In this document: positions 37,176-48,559 of the stretch, in pieces
How the letters are laid out: every line of letters starts with the position of its first letter
How positions within the stretch are numbered: position 1 is the stretch's first letter
NCBI RefSeq assembly: GCF_964275005.1
Contig: NC_092686.1
Span: 15,009,696 to 15,073,695, forward strand
Direction: 5' to 3'
Source of the DNA: Diadema setosum
Taxonomy: Eukaryota > Echinodermata > Echinoidea > Diadematoida > Diadematidae
DNA: 64,000 nucleotides
The notes under the pieces: model-generated
Database searches by the model: none
Seen by the model: only the letters and a program-made list of their open reading frames with translations
Told to the model about the DNA's origin: nothing
Translations under genes and position numbers: made by a program

Positions 37176-37357
37176 AGATATCAAGAGTAAAAACAGTTGT
37201 ATAAACACCGCAGGAGCCAAAAATTGGACTGACGTACCGGTCAAAGACCGTTATCAAAGTTTTTGTCAAAGGCTTTGATAAAGGTCTTTGACCGAAACGT
37301 CAGTCCAATTTTTTGGCTCCTGCGGTGTTTATACAACTGTTTTTACTCTTGATATCT
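37176..37357. repeat. 182-bp near-perfect foldback
   Basis: The left arm starts AGATATCAAGAGTAAAAACA, and the right arm ends TGTTTTTACTCTTGATATCT. Arms of about 90 bases match almost completely, meeting near 37266 around TTTTTGTCAAAGGCTTTGAT. It is likely a young foldback or MITE, or hairpin DNA formed by inverted duplication. Confidence 0.9.
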
Positions 37358-37874
37358 GTGTGTGTATATATATAATTATAAGTCTCCTAAAAGTTAAAAA
37401 AAAAACGTGGACGATAGAAATACATTGTAGTCATTTGTATTGATAAGACAAATGTCTTACAGTTGTCGTAGACTGTTTAAGCCGTTTAGATATTACTGGT
37501 GTTGCGCAATGAGGTGAAGTTATGTACAAATATATCCCAGGACATTAAACATCCCTTTTATTATTTTCATACAAATGCACATGCACACAGAATTATCGAA
37601 GTGAAAAAACTCAATCACTTTAATTGCGTCCTGTACTTCCAAAACTAGTGTCTGACGAGTGTGAACGCGTGAGGTAATCCACGAAGCTTTAAGTTGGCAT
37701 GATGCGAAGAGTAAACTCAGACGAACCGACTGGTGGAGGGTTCGTCTGAATCTGCAATAAAATCAAGAAAGTTATGGCATTTTAAAATTTCACAATGTCA
37801 TGTTTTTACCAAACAGTGATTGGAAACGATCACATACGCAAACTAGAGGAGGCGATGATGACGGCTACATGCAG

Positions 37875-38258
37875 TTCGTTATTCCGAAGACTCGTTATTC
37901 CGAAGATTCGTTAATCCGAAAATGAAATGTTTCATTATTCCAAAGGTTCATAATTCCGTATTATAGGTTGGGTAATCTCAAAATGATATAAGGCTTGTAA
38001 TTCCGAAGGTACATTAGTATGCACTTTCTTTTCTTTTTTCGGATAAATGAACCTTATTTCATTTTTGAACCAAGCCTCAGGAATAACGAATCTTTCTTCA
38101 TTTTCGGATCAATGAATCTCCGAAATAACGAACTTTATTTCATTATTGGAACTACGAACCCTCAAAATAACGATCCTTCGGAATGGAATTTGTGTTTTTC
38201 GGAACAGTATAATGACACTCATTTCATTTTCGGATTAACGAACTTTCGGAATAACGAA
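37875..38258. repeat. Foldback built from TTCGTTATTCCGAA motifs
   Basis: The left arm has TTCGTTATTCCGAA, CGTTATTCCGAAG and TTCGTTAATCCGAAAATGAA in series. The right arm has TTCATTTTCGGATTAACGAA and TTTCGGAATAACGAA. The 128-codon frame at 38019-38405, rich in Asn and Phe, is a translation of the motif and not a gene. Confidence 0.8.
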
Positions 38259-38766
38259 TATCACCCGATGATGACATCAGCCATTACCTCACAACTCTTC
38301 ATCGCCAGCATCGGTATATACACTATCCCCAACAAATTCATGTTTTGGTCAAACAGCAACTTCATCATTGCAACGTTAACCAATGGGCAGCATTTTTTTT
38401 TTTAAAACCAATCAACCAGTCGTGTAAAAATGAAATTTAGTGAAGATTTATGTATGCACAGGACAACGGGAGCCTATTAACGAGGTGATTACATGTATTG
38501 AACATAACCTCCTCCATCAGTTTGCGTATAATTATATCGTTGCCCCTAATGACGCGGCTTCATGAAAACATCTAATCTATGAAACTTTGAAAATGTCACA
38601 ACTTTCTCTGCGTCTGGTTTTCCTCTTTTTACAAAGCCTATACATTCACATCGTATGGAATTGCACCATGAGAAGTCATTTATACAATAACGTATAAGGT
38701 TGAATGCGGGGTCGAACGATCTGAATAGGCCTGTAGACTGTATAGGATACCGTTTGTTTGTGGTTG

Positions 38767-40195
38767 TTTTTTATGCCTCCGCCACAAGGTGGTGCCGGAG
38801 GCATTATGTTTTCGGGTTGTCCGTCTGTCCGTCCTTCCGTCCGTCCGTCCGTAATGAATTTTGTGGACAAGGTAACTATCGAAACCTGTTGAGGTATCCT
38901 AATGAAACTTGGCATGTATGTGTATTAGGGGGTGAAGTTGTGCCTATCAACTTTTGGGTGCACATGCTCAAGGTCAAAGGTCAAAAGGTCAAGGTCAAAT
39001 ACATAAAATTTCACTACTTCCATCATATCTATTGAATGCCTGAAGATATTTTCTTGAAACTTAGTGTATACATGTATTACCCAATTAAGATTCTCTGGTG
39101 AAGGTTTGGGTCATGAGGTCAAAGGTCAAAGGTCAAAAGGTCAGGGTCAAATACATAAAATTTCACTATTTCCACCATATATCTATTGAATGCCTGAAGA
39201 TATTTTCTTGACACTTAGTGTATACATGTATTACCCAATTAAGATTCTCTGGTGAAAGTTTGGGTCATGAGGTCAAAGGTCAAAAGGTCAAGTAAAAATA
39301 TTAAAACTTCTTTTTTTTTCTCCGTACCTTGGAAAATTGTTCAAGGTATCTTCATGGAACATAGTATATACATGTACTGACTGGAAGTGATTATCTAGAG
39401 AATGTAGGGTTCATGGGGTCAAAGGCCAGGGGTCAAAGGTCAAGTGCAAGACTTCAAAATTTTACTATTACCCTCATATTTATGCAATGCCAGCAGGTTA
39501 TTTTTTGACACTTGGTGTATGCGTGTGTAACCTAATAGAAATTTCTCTTTTTGCCTCAAAGGTCAAAAGGTCAAAGATCAAGTGAAAGTGCTGAACTAAC
39601 TTTTTCCTCCATATCTCGGAAGTGACTCAAGTTACCTGGAAACTTAGTACATATTATGCATGTTCTACCTGAAAGTAATTATCTTATGAATTTTAGGGTC
39701 AAGGGCCAGATGAAAATGGTAACAATTTACTATTCAATTCAGAAATTGCACTTTTTCTCCACACCTGTACCTTGAAAATTACTCAATGCCTAAATGTATG
39801 AATGGGTCAAAGTCAAGTTAAAGTCCTTAAATCCCTAGATACATGCTCTCCTATTCATCCAATTAAACCTACGTCAAGGAAGGTGAACATTCAACACATT
39901 TGTGACAAACTTGTCATTCCAATATTTTGCCAATTTTGTGAAAGTGTAATCACACAGTGTCCACATGTACTATCTAGACCTATTGGGAAAATCATGCATT
40001 ATGGTAGACAGAAAGATCCGTCTGTCCGGAGGACTCTTTTATATTTTGCCATTGACGCTGTCCTCCTGTATACGGAGGGGATCCGTGAAGCCAGACGTAG
40101 TCTCCGCGGAACATTCCCCGACGGACAGATACAGACCGATCTTTCGGTCAAGCATTATGGCGGAGGCATACCAGTCGCCAAAGCGACATTTCTAG
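38767..40195 (+). mobile_element. Helentron-like non-autonomous element, copy B
   Basis: It is nearly identical to copy A through most of its length: ATGCCTCCGCCA at 38773, GTCC microsatellite, AGGTCA clusters, TGGCGGAGGCAT, hairpin GTCGC-CAAA-GCGAC (40174-40187), and CTAG at 40192-40195. It differs by one fewer internal repeat unit, a few small gaps, and a 147-bp insertion near its 3' end (separate feature). Confidence 0.7.
40005..40151. mobile_element. 147-bp MITE inserted in Helentron-like copy B, with 9-bp target duplication
   Basis: The insertion is flanked by GCATTATGG at 39996-40004 and at 40152-40160, whereas copies A and C have this word once. The ends are inverted: TAGACAGAAAGATCCGTCTG at the left, and the right end reads TTGACCGAAAGATCGGTCTG on the opposite strand. 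A 9-bp duplication is typical of Mutator-like elements. A related copy is at 49371-49538. Confidence 0.8.
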
Positions 40196-40246
40196 TTTTT
40201 TGTTTTTTTTTTTTCTCTCCTTCCTTTCAACCAATTATTACTGACT

Positions 40247-40537
40247 AGAGTGTCTGGTGGGGCACTGTGGCAACATTATAGTGGATATGGCATTTGACCG
40301 TTCAATCAGGGATCCCGAGTTCGAATCCCATCAAGTGCCTGTATAGGCCTACACCCGTGGACAAGATGTATTTACCCGCCACGTCCCTCTAGCAGTCTAG
40401 TGGACCCGGGTGTATAATGGTACCTGGTAACAACGCAAGGAGGGTCCTTAATTGCAGGGCCCTCTGGTGAAGCAGCGGATCCGCGGAACGCAAGAGAGGC
40501 TTCATTGAATAAAGAACACCATATTGTAACAGGATAT
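40247..40537 (+). mobile_element. tRNA-derived SINE
   Basis: GAGTTCGAATCCC (about 40318-40330) is a clear B-box, about 70 bases after the element start near a GTGGCAACATTATAGTGG A-box-like stretch. The body carries TGTATTTACCC, GGACCCGGGTGTATAATGGTACC and AGGGCCCTCTGG, and it ends with AATAAAGAACACCATATT. It shares the body with the diverged copy at about 31063-31236. It is non-coding. Confidence 0.65.
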
Positions 40538-40791
40538 ATTGTACTCATAAACGAAACTTGGTGCAACGCCTGACTAAAAATAAGCATCTAAACAGCAGGC
40601 TGAAGCTGATCCCACTCGATATAACATGCGACTGAATAATATAAATACTCGAGTGGTACAGACATTCAAGATCCGTGTATAGGATTTCCGCGTTCGGTCA
40701 ATAAAATCTTATCAGATTACTTAACATCCTTGATCGCTGTGTGCTACGTGACATAAAATCCATATACCCTTGAGCTTTAATCGCCGTTATA

Positions 40792-41188
40792 TTAAAGGGT
40801 GGGCACAGTTCTGGTCGAGGTGAGGATTTAGCTTTTAACGTTTTACGAGATATTCAGAAACCACTCTATGAGATGTCAAAGAGCATGCAGTTCTAAGGGG
40901 TATCAAAAGTTTATTCGATGAAAATTGGTTTTGAAATGGCTGAGATATCCAAAAACAAGGTGAAACAAAGAGATCCTAATAAAGTTGTGGCATGTCGCCT
41001 TTTATTATTAGCACTTTTTTGGATATCTCAGCCATTTGAAAACCAATTTTCATCAAATATGTTGAATCCTTCTTAAAATTACATGCTCTTTCATATTTCA
41101 TAAGAGGCTTTTCATTATCTCATTTAGGAATGTTCAAAACATGAATCCCCACCTCAACCAGTACTGTATATATAACAGTCCCTTTAAA
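40792..41188. repeat. Foldback with TTAAAGGG / CCCTTTAA ends, about 397 bp
   Basis: The left arm contains CGATGAAAATTGGTTTTGAA and ATGGCTGAGATATCCAAAAA. The right arm contains TTTTTTGGATATCTCAGCCAT and AAAACCAATTTTCATC. Outer ends TTAAAGGG(T) and CCCTTTAA pair. Confidence 0.8.
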
Positions 41189-42155
41189 GCCAGGATAAAT
41201 TGTGAAAATTGCATGATTTTCAGATGACACAATTCTCTGCGTATAGACATGGTTTTGGATGTGAATGAAGACCTGAGCCTCAACCTGATATCTAATATTG
41301 TAAAATAATTTGTGATATGGATCCCTGAATCACTTGAATGACTGGATCGCTACCATGGGACTAGTCTTTTATTTTTTACTAAATGCCCAACTTTACATGT
41401 CCGTTTTCAGTTAGCTTGGAGCTGGTGCTGGCCTGGGTATGTCGAGAATGGATGCCGCGCAACTCAAATTATTTTATAAAACAACTAATGCACATTACTT
41501 GGTTGGACGTTGTTAAAATCATCCATAATTTTTCAAGTTTAAAGGTACCTTATCGCGGGCAGATAAATTTTAACATTCGTCTGGTGTAATTCGCATTACT
41601 GTTGGTGATGGGGTGCTCCTCGTTGTTGTGTTTTGTCTTATTTTTATTTTTTTTTTTTGGGGGGGGGGGAGGTTGTAGGGGGTTTAAACCCCTTTAGCTT
41701 TTTGTGAGTTTTTTTTTTAGTTGTTGCGTTTTTGTTTTTTGTTTTTTGCTTGTTAGGGGAGAAGTGGGAGCAAAAATGTGAATATTTTTTGTTTTGTTAT
41801 TTGCTCGTCAGCCGATTTCGAATTGAATTGAATTGAATTCTTATTTTTTCAGCATAAAAAACATCAAATAATGACAATGATAAACATGCAATCATACTAA
41901 TGTAGGCTACAGAGTAAAGATGAATATATAGAATAAAGTACATAACAAACTTTTATGATAAGCTGAAGGGAAGCAGCCAACGAGGAATTAAAGTTTCCTT
42001 AAATTCTGGCCGACCAAGATATAAGCAGTATATAGGATGCATTAGCGGTAATCATTTTCATACTTTTGTGCAAAAGAGATGGGAAAAAAATACAAATGGA
42101 AAAACAGATCACACAAACGAACAAGTATAAACATCCAGCAATGATAAACAAGCAC

Positions 42156-42685
42156 TACACTGTAAAACATCGGTGTTAGATTTAACACCATGGGTGTTAA
42201 ATCTAACACCGATCAATCTTCAATAGAGGACCACACCCACAGGTGTAGAAAATGTATTGTGACGGTGTTAAAAAGTGTTCACCTGGCACTTCGTGGTGCT
42301 AATTTGACACTGTAGCTGGTGATATTTTTGACACTGCGCTAGAGTTAATTCATTAATGACACCGCATGGTGTTGATTTGATATTGGTGGTGTTAATTTCA
42401 ATGGTATAACACCCGTCCAGCTTCAATAGGAGACCACACCAACTGTGGTGTAAATGTATTTGCACATTTTTTCAAAAATCAAGTACTTTATCGGAAAATT
42501 CTTCATCGTCTTGTTGAAGTTCAGAATTAACAGGAAATTCAGTAACTAAGAAACTATCAAAAAAAAAAAACAATTTTATATTTTGAAATGACACCCGGAG
42601 GTGTTAATCTAACACCATGAATGAGCACCGGAAATTTAACACCAGCTCGGTGTTTCATATTTAACACCGCACTTTTTGCAGTGTA
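42156..42685. repeat. Foldback with TACACTG / CAGTGTA ends and GGTGTTA motifs
   Basis: The left end TACACTGTAAAACATCGGTG and the right end CACTTTTTGCAGTGTA are inverted. The inside is filled with repeated GGTGTTAAATTTAACACC-like words in both orientations (for example 42172-42210 and 42596-42667). It is non-coding. Confidence 0.8.
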
Positions 42686-42796
42686 CATTTACATTACAGA
42701 GACATTACAAAAACAAAGTAAATTATAATCATTAGATGAAATAAGGCAAAAAAAAATGTTGTATTAGCGTAACATGAGATTTTCAAATAGGGTCGG

Positions 42797-43239
42797 GCGG
42801 GCGGATTTTTTTTTTTTTTTTTTTTTTTTGCTACCTGTATTTTACGTGTAAAACTCATATTTAACAAAACAAACGATAGAGAGGGTCTGTTGCATCCAAA
42901 GTTTGTTATATCACCGGTTTAAAAGCAATATTTAATATTAAAAGAGAATCATATTTTGGACATGGAAAAACATCCTGGCCCCACCACTCGAACCCGTAGG
43001 AGACCGCATGCGTGTTCCCGTTTTCAATGTCTATCCACGGAAGATGTGTCCCTAGAAAGATGAAGGAGGGGGGGGGGGGGGTGTTTTTTAGTCTTTTAAA
43101 CCCGTATCGCGCCCTCTCTCGGTAAAAACGATGTATTTCCTTTTTTTTTTTTTTAAGTTCAGGGTCGGGTTTTTTTTTTTTTTTTTTTTTTTTTTTAGGG
43201 TCGGGCGGGTTACGCCAATAAAACGATTTTTTTTTTGTT
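42797..43239. repeat. Poly-T and G-rich low-complexity stretch
   Basis: T runs at about 42810-42829, 43140-43154, 43170-43196 and 43228-43237 alternate with GGGTCGGGCGGG words and a G run at 43070-43081. The repeated order of GGGTCGGG and poly-T suggests several tails of inserted elements. There is no gene. Confidence 0.8.
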
Positions 43240-43254
43240 TTTTGGCCTAATGCC

Positions 43255-43775
43255 AGCCAAGCATGTTGAGGATTAAGTAATGTGCGATAATTTTACATAA
43301 AATTCTTTTGAATACATTGAAGGATTAAGTAATGTGCGATAATTTTACATAAAATTCTTTTGAATACATTGAAAGAGGTAGCTTTAAGAATATCGTCTGG
43401 TATTGAATTCCACATAAGCGGGCCTTGATGAATAACATATCAGTTCTGAAAATATTCTTACTTTGGGCCTGTGAATGTTCTCAGCATTTTTGGTACGGTA
43501 AGGATGAATATGGCAATTTAAAGCGAAATCATGCAGCATAGAATTGGGTAAAAGTTTTCTGTGCCATAAAAACATGGGATTACCCAATAAACACTATACA
43601 GCGTTATAATCTTTTGGGTAAAAAAAAATGGTAAAGTGTGAGCAAAGTAAGTTGAATGGTTGATTATTCTTATTGCCCGTTTTTGTAGTTTAAAAAGTCT
43701 GTCTAAATATGCATTTGTAGCACATCCGCAAACAGAAAGACCATATTCTTAAAAGGGTGCATTAATTGCATCTTA
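43255..43775 (-). pseudogene. 3' end of a CR1/L2-like LINE (C-terminal part only)
   Basis: Read on the minus strand from about 43770, the frame gives YGLSVCGCATNAYLDRLFKL, QKRAIRIINHSTYFAHTLPF and, after a break, FLWHRKLLPNSMLHDFALNC to FNTRRYS. The LQKRAIRII…HT-PLF pattern is the conserved segment after the reverse transcriptase domain in CR1/L2-type LINEs. It is 5'-truncated, has frameshifts, and contains a 52-bp tandem duplication at its 3' end. Confidence 0.6.
43269..43372. repeat. Exact 52-bp tandem duplication
   Basis: Copies at 43269-43320 and 43321-43372 start AGGATTAAGTAATGTGCGAT and end CATTGA, with no visible difference. It is a very recent duplication or a possible assembly artefact. 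Confidence 0.95.
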
Positions 43776-44016
43776 AGAACAACTGTGGGTCAAAAAGTAC
43801 CAATATTTTTGAAATCTTATTGCATATGATATTTATTCTTCCGGAGAGAAGAGACTTCTTGTTCTTCTTCTTCAAAGCTAGTGCATCCCTCTTGCAGACT
43901 ATTGTCGCACTTTCAAGAGTATAAAAAGATAGTGCCGTCACGAAAACACGCATGTGGAGGTGCGGAAATTAACTAAAACTTAGTTTCAGGGGACCAAGTT
44001 CGCCCATAAACAGGTC

Positions 44017-44800
44017 ATGGTCGGTGAACATCTCGCGCCAGGCCGTGTTAAACTACTGAATGCCGTAAAGGATGACCCTGAGGTGAGCAAGGCCTGGGTC
44101 ACTGATGGGAGGGTGCTATGTACCCTCAAGCGTGACGGGCCGGAAGGGAGGAAATACTCGATAAGTTTTCCGGATGATCTCTTCCGTCTTTTTGGCTGGA
44201 ATGAGGAGCAACTCCAGAAGTCGAGGCTTTTTCTCGACTTTAGTGATGCACAGGACCTCTCCGACCCTCTTTCGGCTAGAAACTTATCCGTATGCAGCAT
44301 CAACGTCAATGGCATCCAAAGCAAGCTAGATACTGGCATCATTGATGTTTTGTTAAAAGACTTTTCGATTATATGCATGCTTGAGACCAAGACAGACATT
44401 CCAGATTTTTCCCATTCACATTTTAATGACCACAGAAGTTATGTTTTGAAAAGTGATATTGCGCGAAGGCTTGGTGCTTTTCACGGGATTTGTGTCCTCA
44501 TTCAGGAAAGTTTGTTTTCTTCTACAACCAAAATAACTGGCACTACATCAGAGTCTATTTTGTGGATTCATTTTAGCAAGTCCTCTTTGGGTTTTGAGTT
44601 TATCTTCGGAGCAGATTATTTGCCATGCGAAGGTTCAGTATTTCACACAAATGATATTTTTCATAATTTTTATCAGGATTTGTTATATTTGAAAAGTGTT
44701 TATGATGTTCCATTCTGTTTAGTGGGGGATTTTAATTCCAGAACAGGGCTGCTTGATGATTTAATGGTAATTGATAATGCTGTTACTGATTGTTGTGTGG
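44017..44800 (+). pseudogene. LINE segment: ORF1-like tail joined in frame to AP-type endonuclease
   Basis: Residues 1-85 (AVKDDPEVSKAWVTDGRVLC, then KYSISFPDDLFRLFGW) look like the C-terminal part of a LINE ORF1 protein. From about residue 92 the endonuclease starts: SVCSINVNGIQSKL, MLETKTD, then LVGDFNSRTG. These match the Asn-, Glu- and Asp/Asn-containing catalytic motifs of the exonuclease-endonuclease-phosphatase fold. The frame shifts near 44790. Confidence 0.7.
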
Positions 44801-45165
44801 GTATGATGCTTCAGATGACAACATTGATTATAAGAGTTTACTCCAAGAGGAAGGATATGTTACAAAAAGACATAGTATGGATAATTTTGTAAATAATAAT
44901 GGTCGGCAACTTATTAGTATTTGCCAGAGTTTTGATTTGAAGATAGTGAATGGAAGATTTGGCAGTGATAAGGGTGTTGGTGATTTTACATGTTACAATA
45001 AGAATGGTGGGAAAAGTGTGGTTGATTATGTCATTCTATCTGCAGACCTATCCTTATATCACTCATTTTGAAGTGGATGTTTTTGATAAATGTATTTCAG
45101 ATGTACACTGCCCGTTGAATTTGACGATTTCTAATATTAATATTTTTGATGATTCTGGGGGGCAA
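44790..45165 (+). pseudogene. LINE segment: end of the endonuclease
   Basis: In the next frame the endonuclease continues: DYKSLLQEEGYVTKRHSMDN, LKIVNGRFG, CYNKNGGKSVVDYVILS. The last is the Ser-x-[I/V]-D-[Y/F] motif. A second frame change near 45055 is needed to reach SDVHCPL, the final His motif. All catalytic motifs are recognisable but lie in three frames. Confidence 0.7.
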
Positions 45166-45279
45166 TAAGTGTGAGCATAGGGATGAAACCTTTCAGAATG
45201 TCAAGTATGTTTCATTTAAGTGGGATAGTAAAAAGGCATTATAGATTTCAGTTTAAAGCTTGATCAAAATATTCAAGCC

Positions 45280-46353
45280 TTGTTGAGTGAACTGAGGGTG
45301 GTTGAAAGATCATCCACACAAGTTCATATTGATAGCTTTAGTGCGTTGTTGGGTGATATTTTCATGAATGCCGGAAAAGAAGTTGGTATTTGTGAGGAAA
45401 AGGTTCGTAGGATAGGTAATCCTATGAAACCTCGCAAAGAACAAAAGCCATGGTTTGATAATGAGTGTGTACAGGCTAGATTGCATTATCTTAATTTTAA
45501 GAATAGGATTAAACGGAAGTGTGAAGGGAAACCTATGAGAGAGAAAGAGCAAATGCTGGATGACATTAAGACTGTTGCTAGTAGTTACAAGAAATTGTTG
45601 AGAAGAAAGAAGAAGGCATATAGTAAATCACTGCATGATCATCTTCGTATACTTAAAAAGGATAGCCCGCAGGAGTATTGGAAGTTACTGAATGGCCGTA
45701 AGCGTGACTACTGTGCGGCAAAGGTCCCTTTGGTTGATTTTGTGCGTCATTTTAGTAAACTGAATTCGATTCGAAATTTAATTTCAGTACCAGAGTATGA
45801 TTTGGATGGTTCAATAAGTAATAATGAATTAGATGCACCAATTGTAATTGATGAAGTCATTAAGATGGTTCAGAAGTTAAGGAATAATAAGGCATGTGGT
45901 ATTGATTTGATTAGGAATGAATTTTTAGAACATTGTTCAAGTTGTGTTTCGGATTGTATTACAGTTTACTTTAATATAATTTTGGAAAGTGGTTTAGTTC
46001 CAAAAGACTGGCGTCTCGGTACTATAGTACCAATTTTTAAGAAAAAGGGAAGAGATACAGACCCAGATAATTACCGTGGAATAACACTTTTAAGCTGTTT
46101 GGGGAAGTTATTCATTTCTATTTTGAATCATACAATAACAACTTACCTTAATAATCAAGGTATGCTTGGGGAAGAACAAGCTGGCTTTCGAGCTGGATAT
46201 TCTACAATGGATCACGCCTTTGTTTTGAAAACTTTAATTGATATATATTTGTTTAAACGCAAACGAATTTATCGTGCATTCATTGATTTTAAGAAAGCCT
46301 TTGATATGGTTGATAGGGTATCACTTTGGCATAAGGTCTGGGATGGATGGTAA
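45280..46353 (+). pseudogene. LINE segment: linker and first half of reverse transcriptase
   Basis: The 357-codon frame has a basic linker (NRIKRKCEGKPMREKEQ, LRRKKKAYSKSL). The reverse transcriptase follows: LRNNKACGIDLIRNEFL, VPKDWRLGTIVPIFKKKG, DNYRGITLLSCLGKLF, EEQAGFRAGYSTMDHAF and AFIDFKKAFDMVDR, the first catalytic Asp motif. It breaks into another frame near 46340 (LWHKVWDGW). Confidence 0.85.
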
Positions 46354-46413
46354 GGTGTTTACAGTTATAAAGAATATAATATTATGCTCAAGCCAAATCT
46401 TGTGTATTAGTAG

Positions 46414-47364
46414 ATGGTCAACATTCTGAGGCTTTTCAGTGTAATGTTGGTGTACGCCAGGGTGAACATTAAAATCGCCTCCGCTTTTTGCAATATATCT
46501 CATTTTTTGACTTGTCATTTCAAGGGACTACAGTTTTTGTTTGGAAAAGTTTGTGTTGATATTTTAGACAAAGAAGTCAATGAGGATCTTTTTATACATT
46601 TATATACATTGTTGTATGCAGATGACACTCTTATTTTAGCCGACAGTGCAGAAGAGCTTCAGTTGGCTTTGAATGCATTGCATCGATATTGTAAAGATTG
46701 GAAGTTAAGTGTCAATACTACAAAAACTAAGGTCTTGATTTTTTCAAGAGGCAAAGTACGTAACTTTCCATTGTTCAGTTTTGGTTTAGACAAACTTGAT
46801 GTAGTGGATGATTTTGTTTATTTAGGTATTCAATTTAATTACAATGGAAGTTTTAAGAAGGCCATTTCTAAGCAGGTGTCACAGGCAAGGAAAGCACTTT
46901 TTTCTATGTCACTGAAGGTTCAGAAACTCAAGCTTCCTGTGGATATTCAATGCGAACTATTTGATCAGTTAGTGTTACCAATACTATTGTATGGGTGTGA
47001 AGTTTGGGGTTTTGAGGATTTGAGTCAAATCGAAATTTTTCATAGGAAATTCTTGAAATCGTTGTTATGTGTAAATAAATTTACACCACATTGTATGGTA
47101 TATGCAGAAACCGGGAAAACACGACTGGCTAATACTGTTAAATATCGTATGGTTAGCTTCTGGCTGAGGATCATAAAGGGTTCTTCTGAATATTCATTCA
47201 GGTTTTATACACTCCAAAGATTAGTAAGTCAACAGGACACGACCTTTGTGTTTAAGTGGATATCTCATATTGAGGAAATCTTAAACCATGCTGATCTTGG
47301 TGTTGTATGGCTAAGAAAAGGGGAAGGATTTAGTAATAACTGGATATTGAGCACCTATAGTTGA
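46414..47364 (+). pseudogene. LINE segment: second half of reverse transcriptase with YADD
   Basis: After a damaged stretch with VYARVN where VRQG is expected, the frame gives LLYADDTLILADS, with the YADD catalytic box at about 46615-46626. WKLSVNTTKTKVLIF, DDFVYLGI and ILLYGCEVWGFE follow, the usual thumb and C-terminal motifs. It ends with a stop at 47364, where the protein should go on. Confidence 0.85.
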
Positions 47365-47472
47365 AGCTGAGATTAAGGGAGGAGCAAAGCGGCACCGCAA
47401 AGTTCTTCGAGATAACATTTCGAAGAAATCAAACAGGATTTGATGGCAAATGTTTAGTCAAATAGAGTATGT

Positions 47473-47796
47473 TTGAATTATAGGATTTTTGAGACGAATA
47501 GTCTCTTTGAAAGGTATTTAGTCCAATTGAGTAAGAGGGATAGAATTTCATTGAGCCGTTTTAGATGTAGGTCAAATCAGTTGCCAGTTAATAATAGAAG
47601 ATTTGTACAGTCATTTGATGAAAGGGATGTTCAATGCCCTTGTTGTGATAGACATAAAACAGGTGATGAATTTCACTATGTTTTCGTATGCCCCTTCTTT
47701 GAAAAGGAAAGACAGTTATATGTAAGCAATCATTATTTGGTTAAACGTCCTTGCTCAGTACACAGGTCCAGATTATTTTCATGTTCGCATTTATAG
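47473..47796 (+). pseudogene. LINE segment: C-terminal zinc-binding motif
   Basis: RDRISLSRFRCRSNQLPVNN is followed by CPCCDRHKTGDEFHYVFVC, a C-x2-C-x8-H-x4-C-type arrangement common at LINE C-termini. The frame differs from the preceding segment. It ends at TAG 47796, and about 400 bases of 3' untranslated sequence follow. Confidence 0.7.
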
Positions 47797-48300
47797 GACA
47801 GCTTAAAAGATTAGTACTATTTGTGAGGCTGATCATGTCATATTTTGTAAATTTGCAGAAACCTGAACAAGTTGAGTGTACTTTAGTCAAGAAAAAAAAA
47901 ATATTGTAACTCGTAGCGGTAGAAAAATAAAGCATCCAGTGATACTCGATCTCTGGATAGTAGTTGTATGTCACGATTGTTTGGTCGTATATGGTTCATA
48001 CGATTAGTTAACCTTGCTTGCCAATTTGTATATCACTGTATATATGTTTAGTAGGTATAGACTATTTTATATACATCATTGTAATATATCACAAACATGT
48101 ATTCGTTGATATTGTAATGATCATATCTTGTATTTATGTGTTGTACTCTCATACCCCGGAATGGGGTCGGAAGAGTCGAATAAAATCTAGTTGAAAATCT
48201 AGTTAGCTAACGTGCGAGTACTAGCTAAACCAGCGTTATGGTGAATTATCGTAAGCTGATGGAGGTGAGGCAGCAGCTCTTGGCTTCGAGAAATGTCAAG

Positions 48301-48355
48301 ATTCTCCCCCACCCCCCCCCCCTTTTTGTTGTTGTTGTTGTTGTTGTTGTTGTTG
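48301..48355. repeat. C-tract and TTG microsatellite
   Basis: A C-rich run at 48306-48323 is followed by about nine TTG units. It lies between the LINE 3' end and the start region of the next gene. Confidence 0.9.
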
Positions 48356-48559
48356 CTTTGTCATGACCCAAACTTAACCCCCTTCCCCAGCGACAAGGTA
48401 TATATTATTATATATAGATCCGCTCTTGGCGTGCGCTTTTGCACGGATTTGTAACTATGATTTTGTTTTTGTCATTTTCCAGTGCGCTTACACACTACCA
48501 TACTCATTACGCAATCCTCTTTGGTTTTGCACGCTGCCATGCTCTGCACATAGAGCTAT

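Larger units (their letters stand above)
44017..48204 (+). mobile_element. Near full-length, frameshifted LINE (CR1/L2-like group), overall extent
   Basis: The order is an ORF1-like tail, AP-type endonuclease, reverse transcriptase and C-terminal zinc-binding motif, as in LINEs of the Jockey/CR1/L2 group. The 3' end carries a CCCCGGAATGGGG hairpin (48155-48167) and two tandem AAAATCTAGTT words (48183-48204) rather than a long poly(A), which also fits CR1/L2. At least four frame breaks make it inactive. The 5' limit is uncertain. It ends some 350-400 bases before the THUMPD3-like start region. Confidence 0.75.

Noticed and set aside
38019..38405. 128-codon frame rich in Asn and Phe
   Set aside because: It lies in the TTCGTTATTCCGAA foldback and merely translates the repeated motif.
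40246..40335. Possible tRNA gene around the B-box GAGTTCGAATCCC
   Set aside because: The acceptor stem and anticodon arm do not form, and the body matches a second SINE copy, so it is a tRNA-derived SINE rather than a gene.
43986..44399. 137-codon frame on the minus strand
   Set aside because: It is the antisense shadow of the LINE endonuclease region, which has clear motifs on the plus strand.
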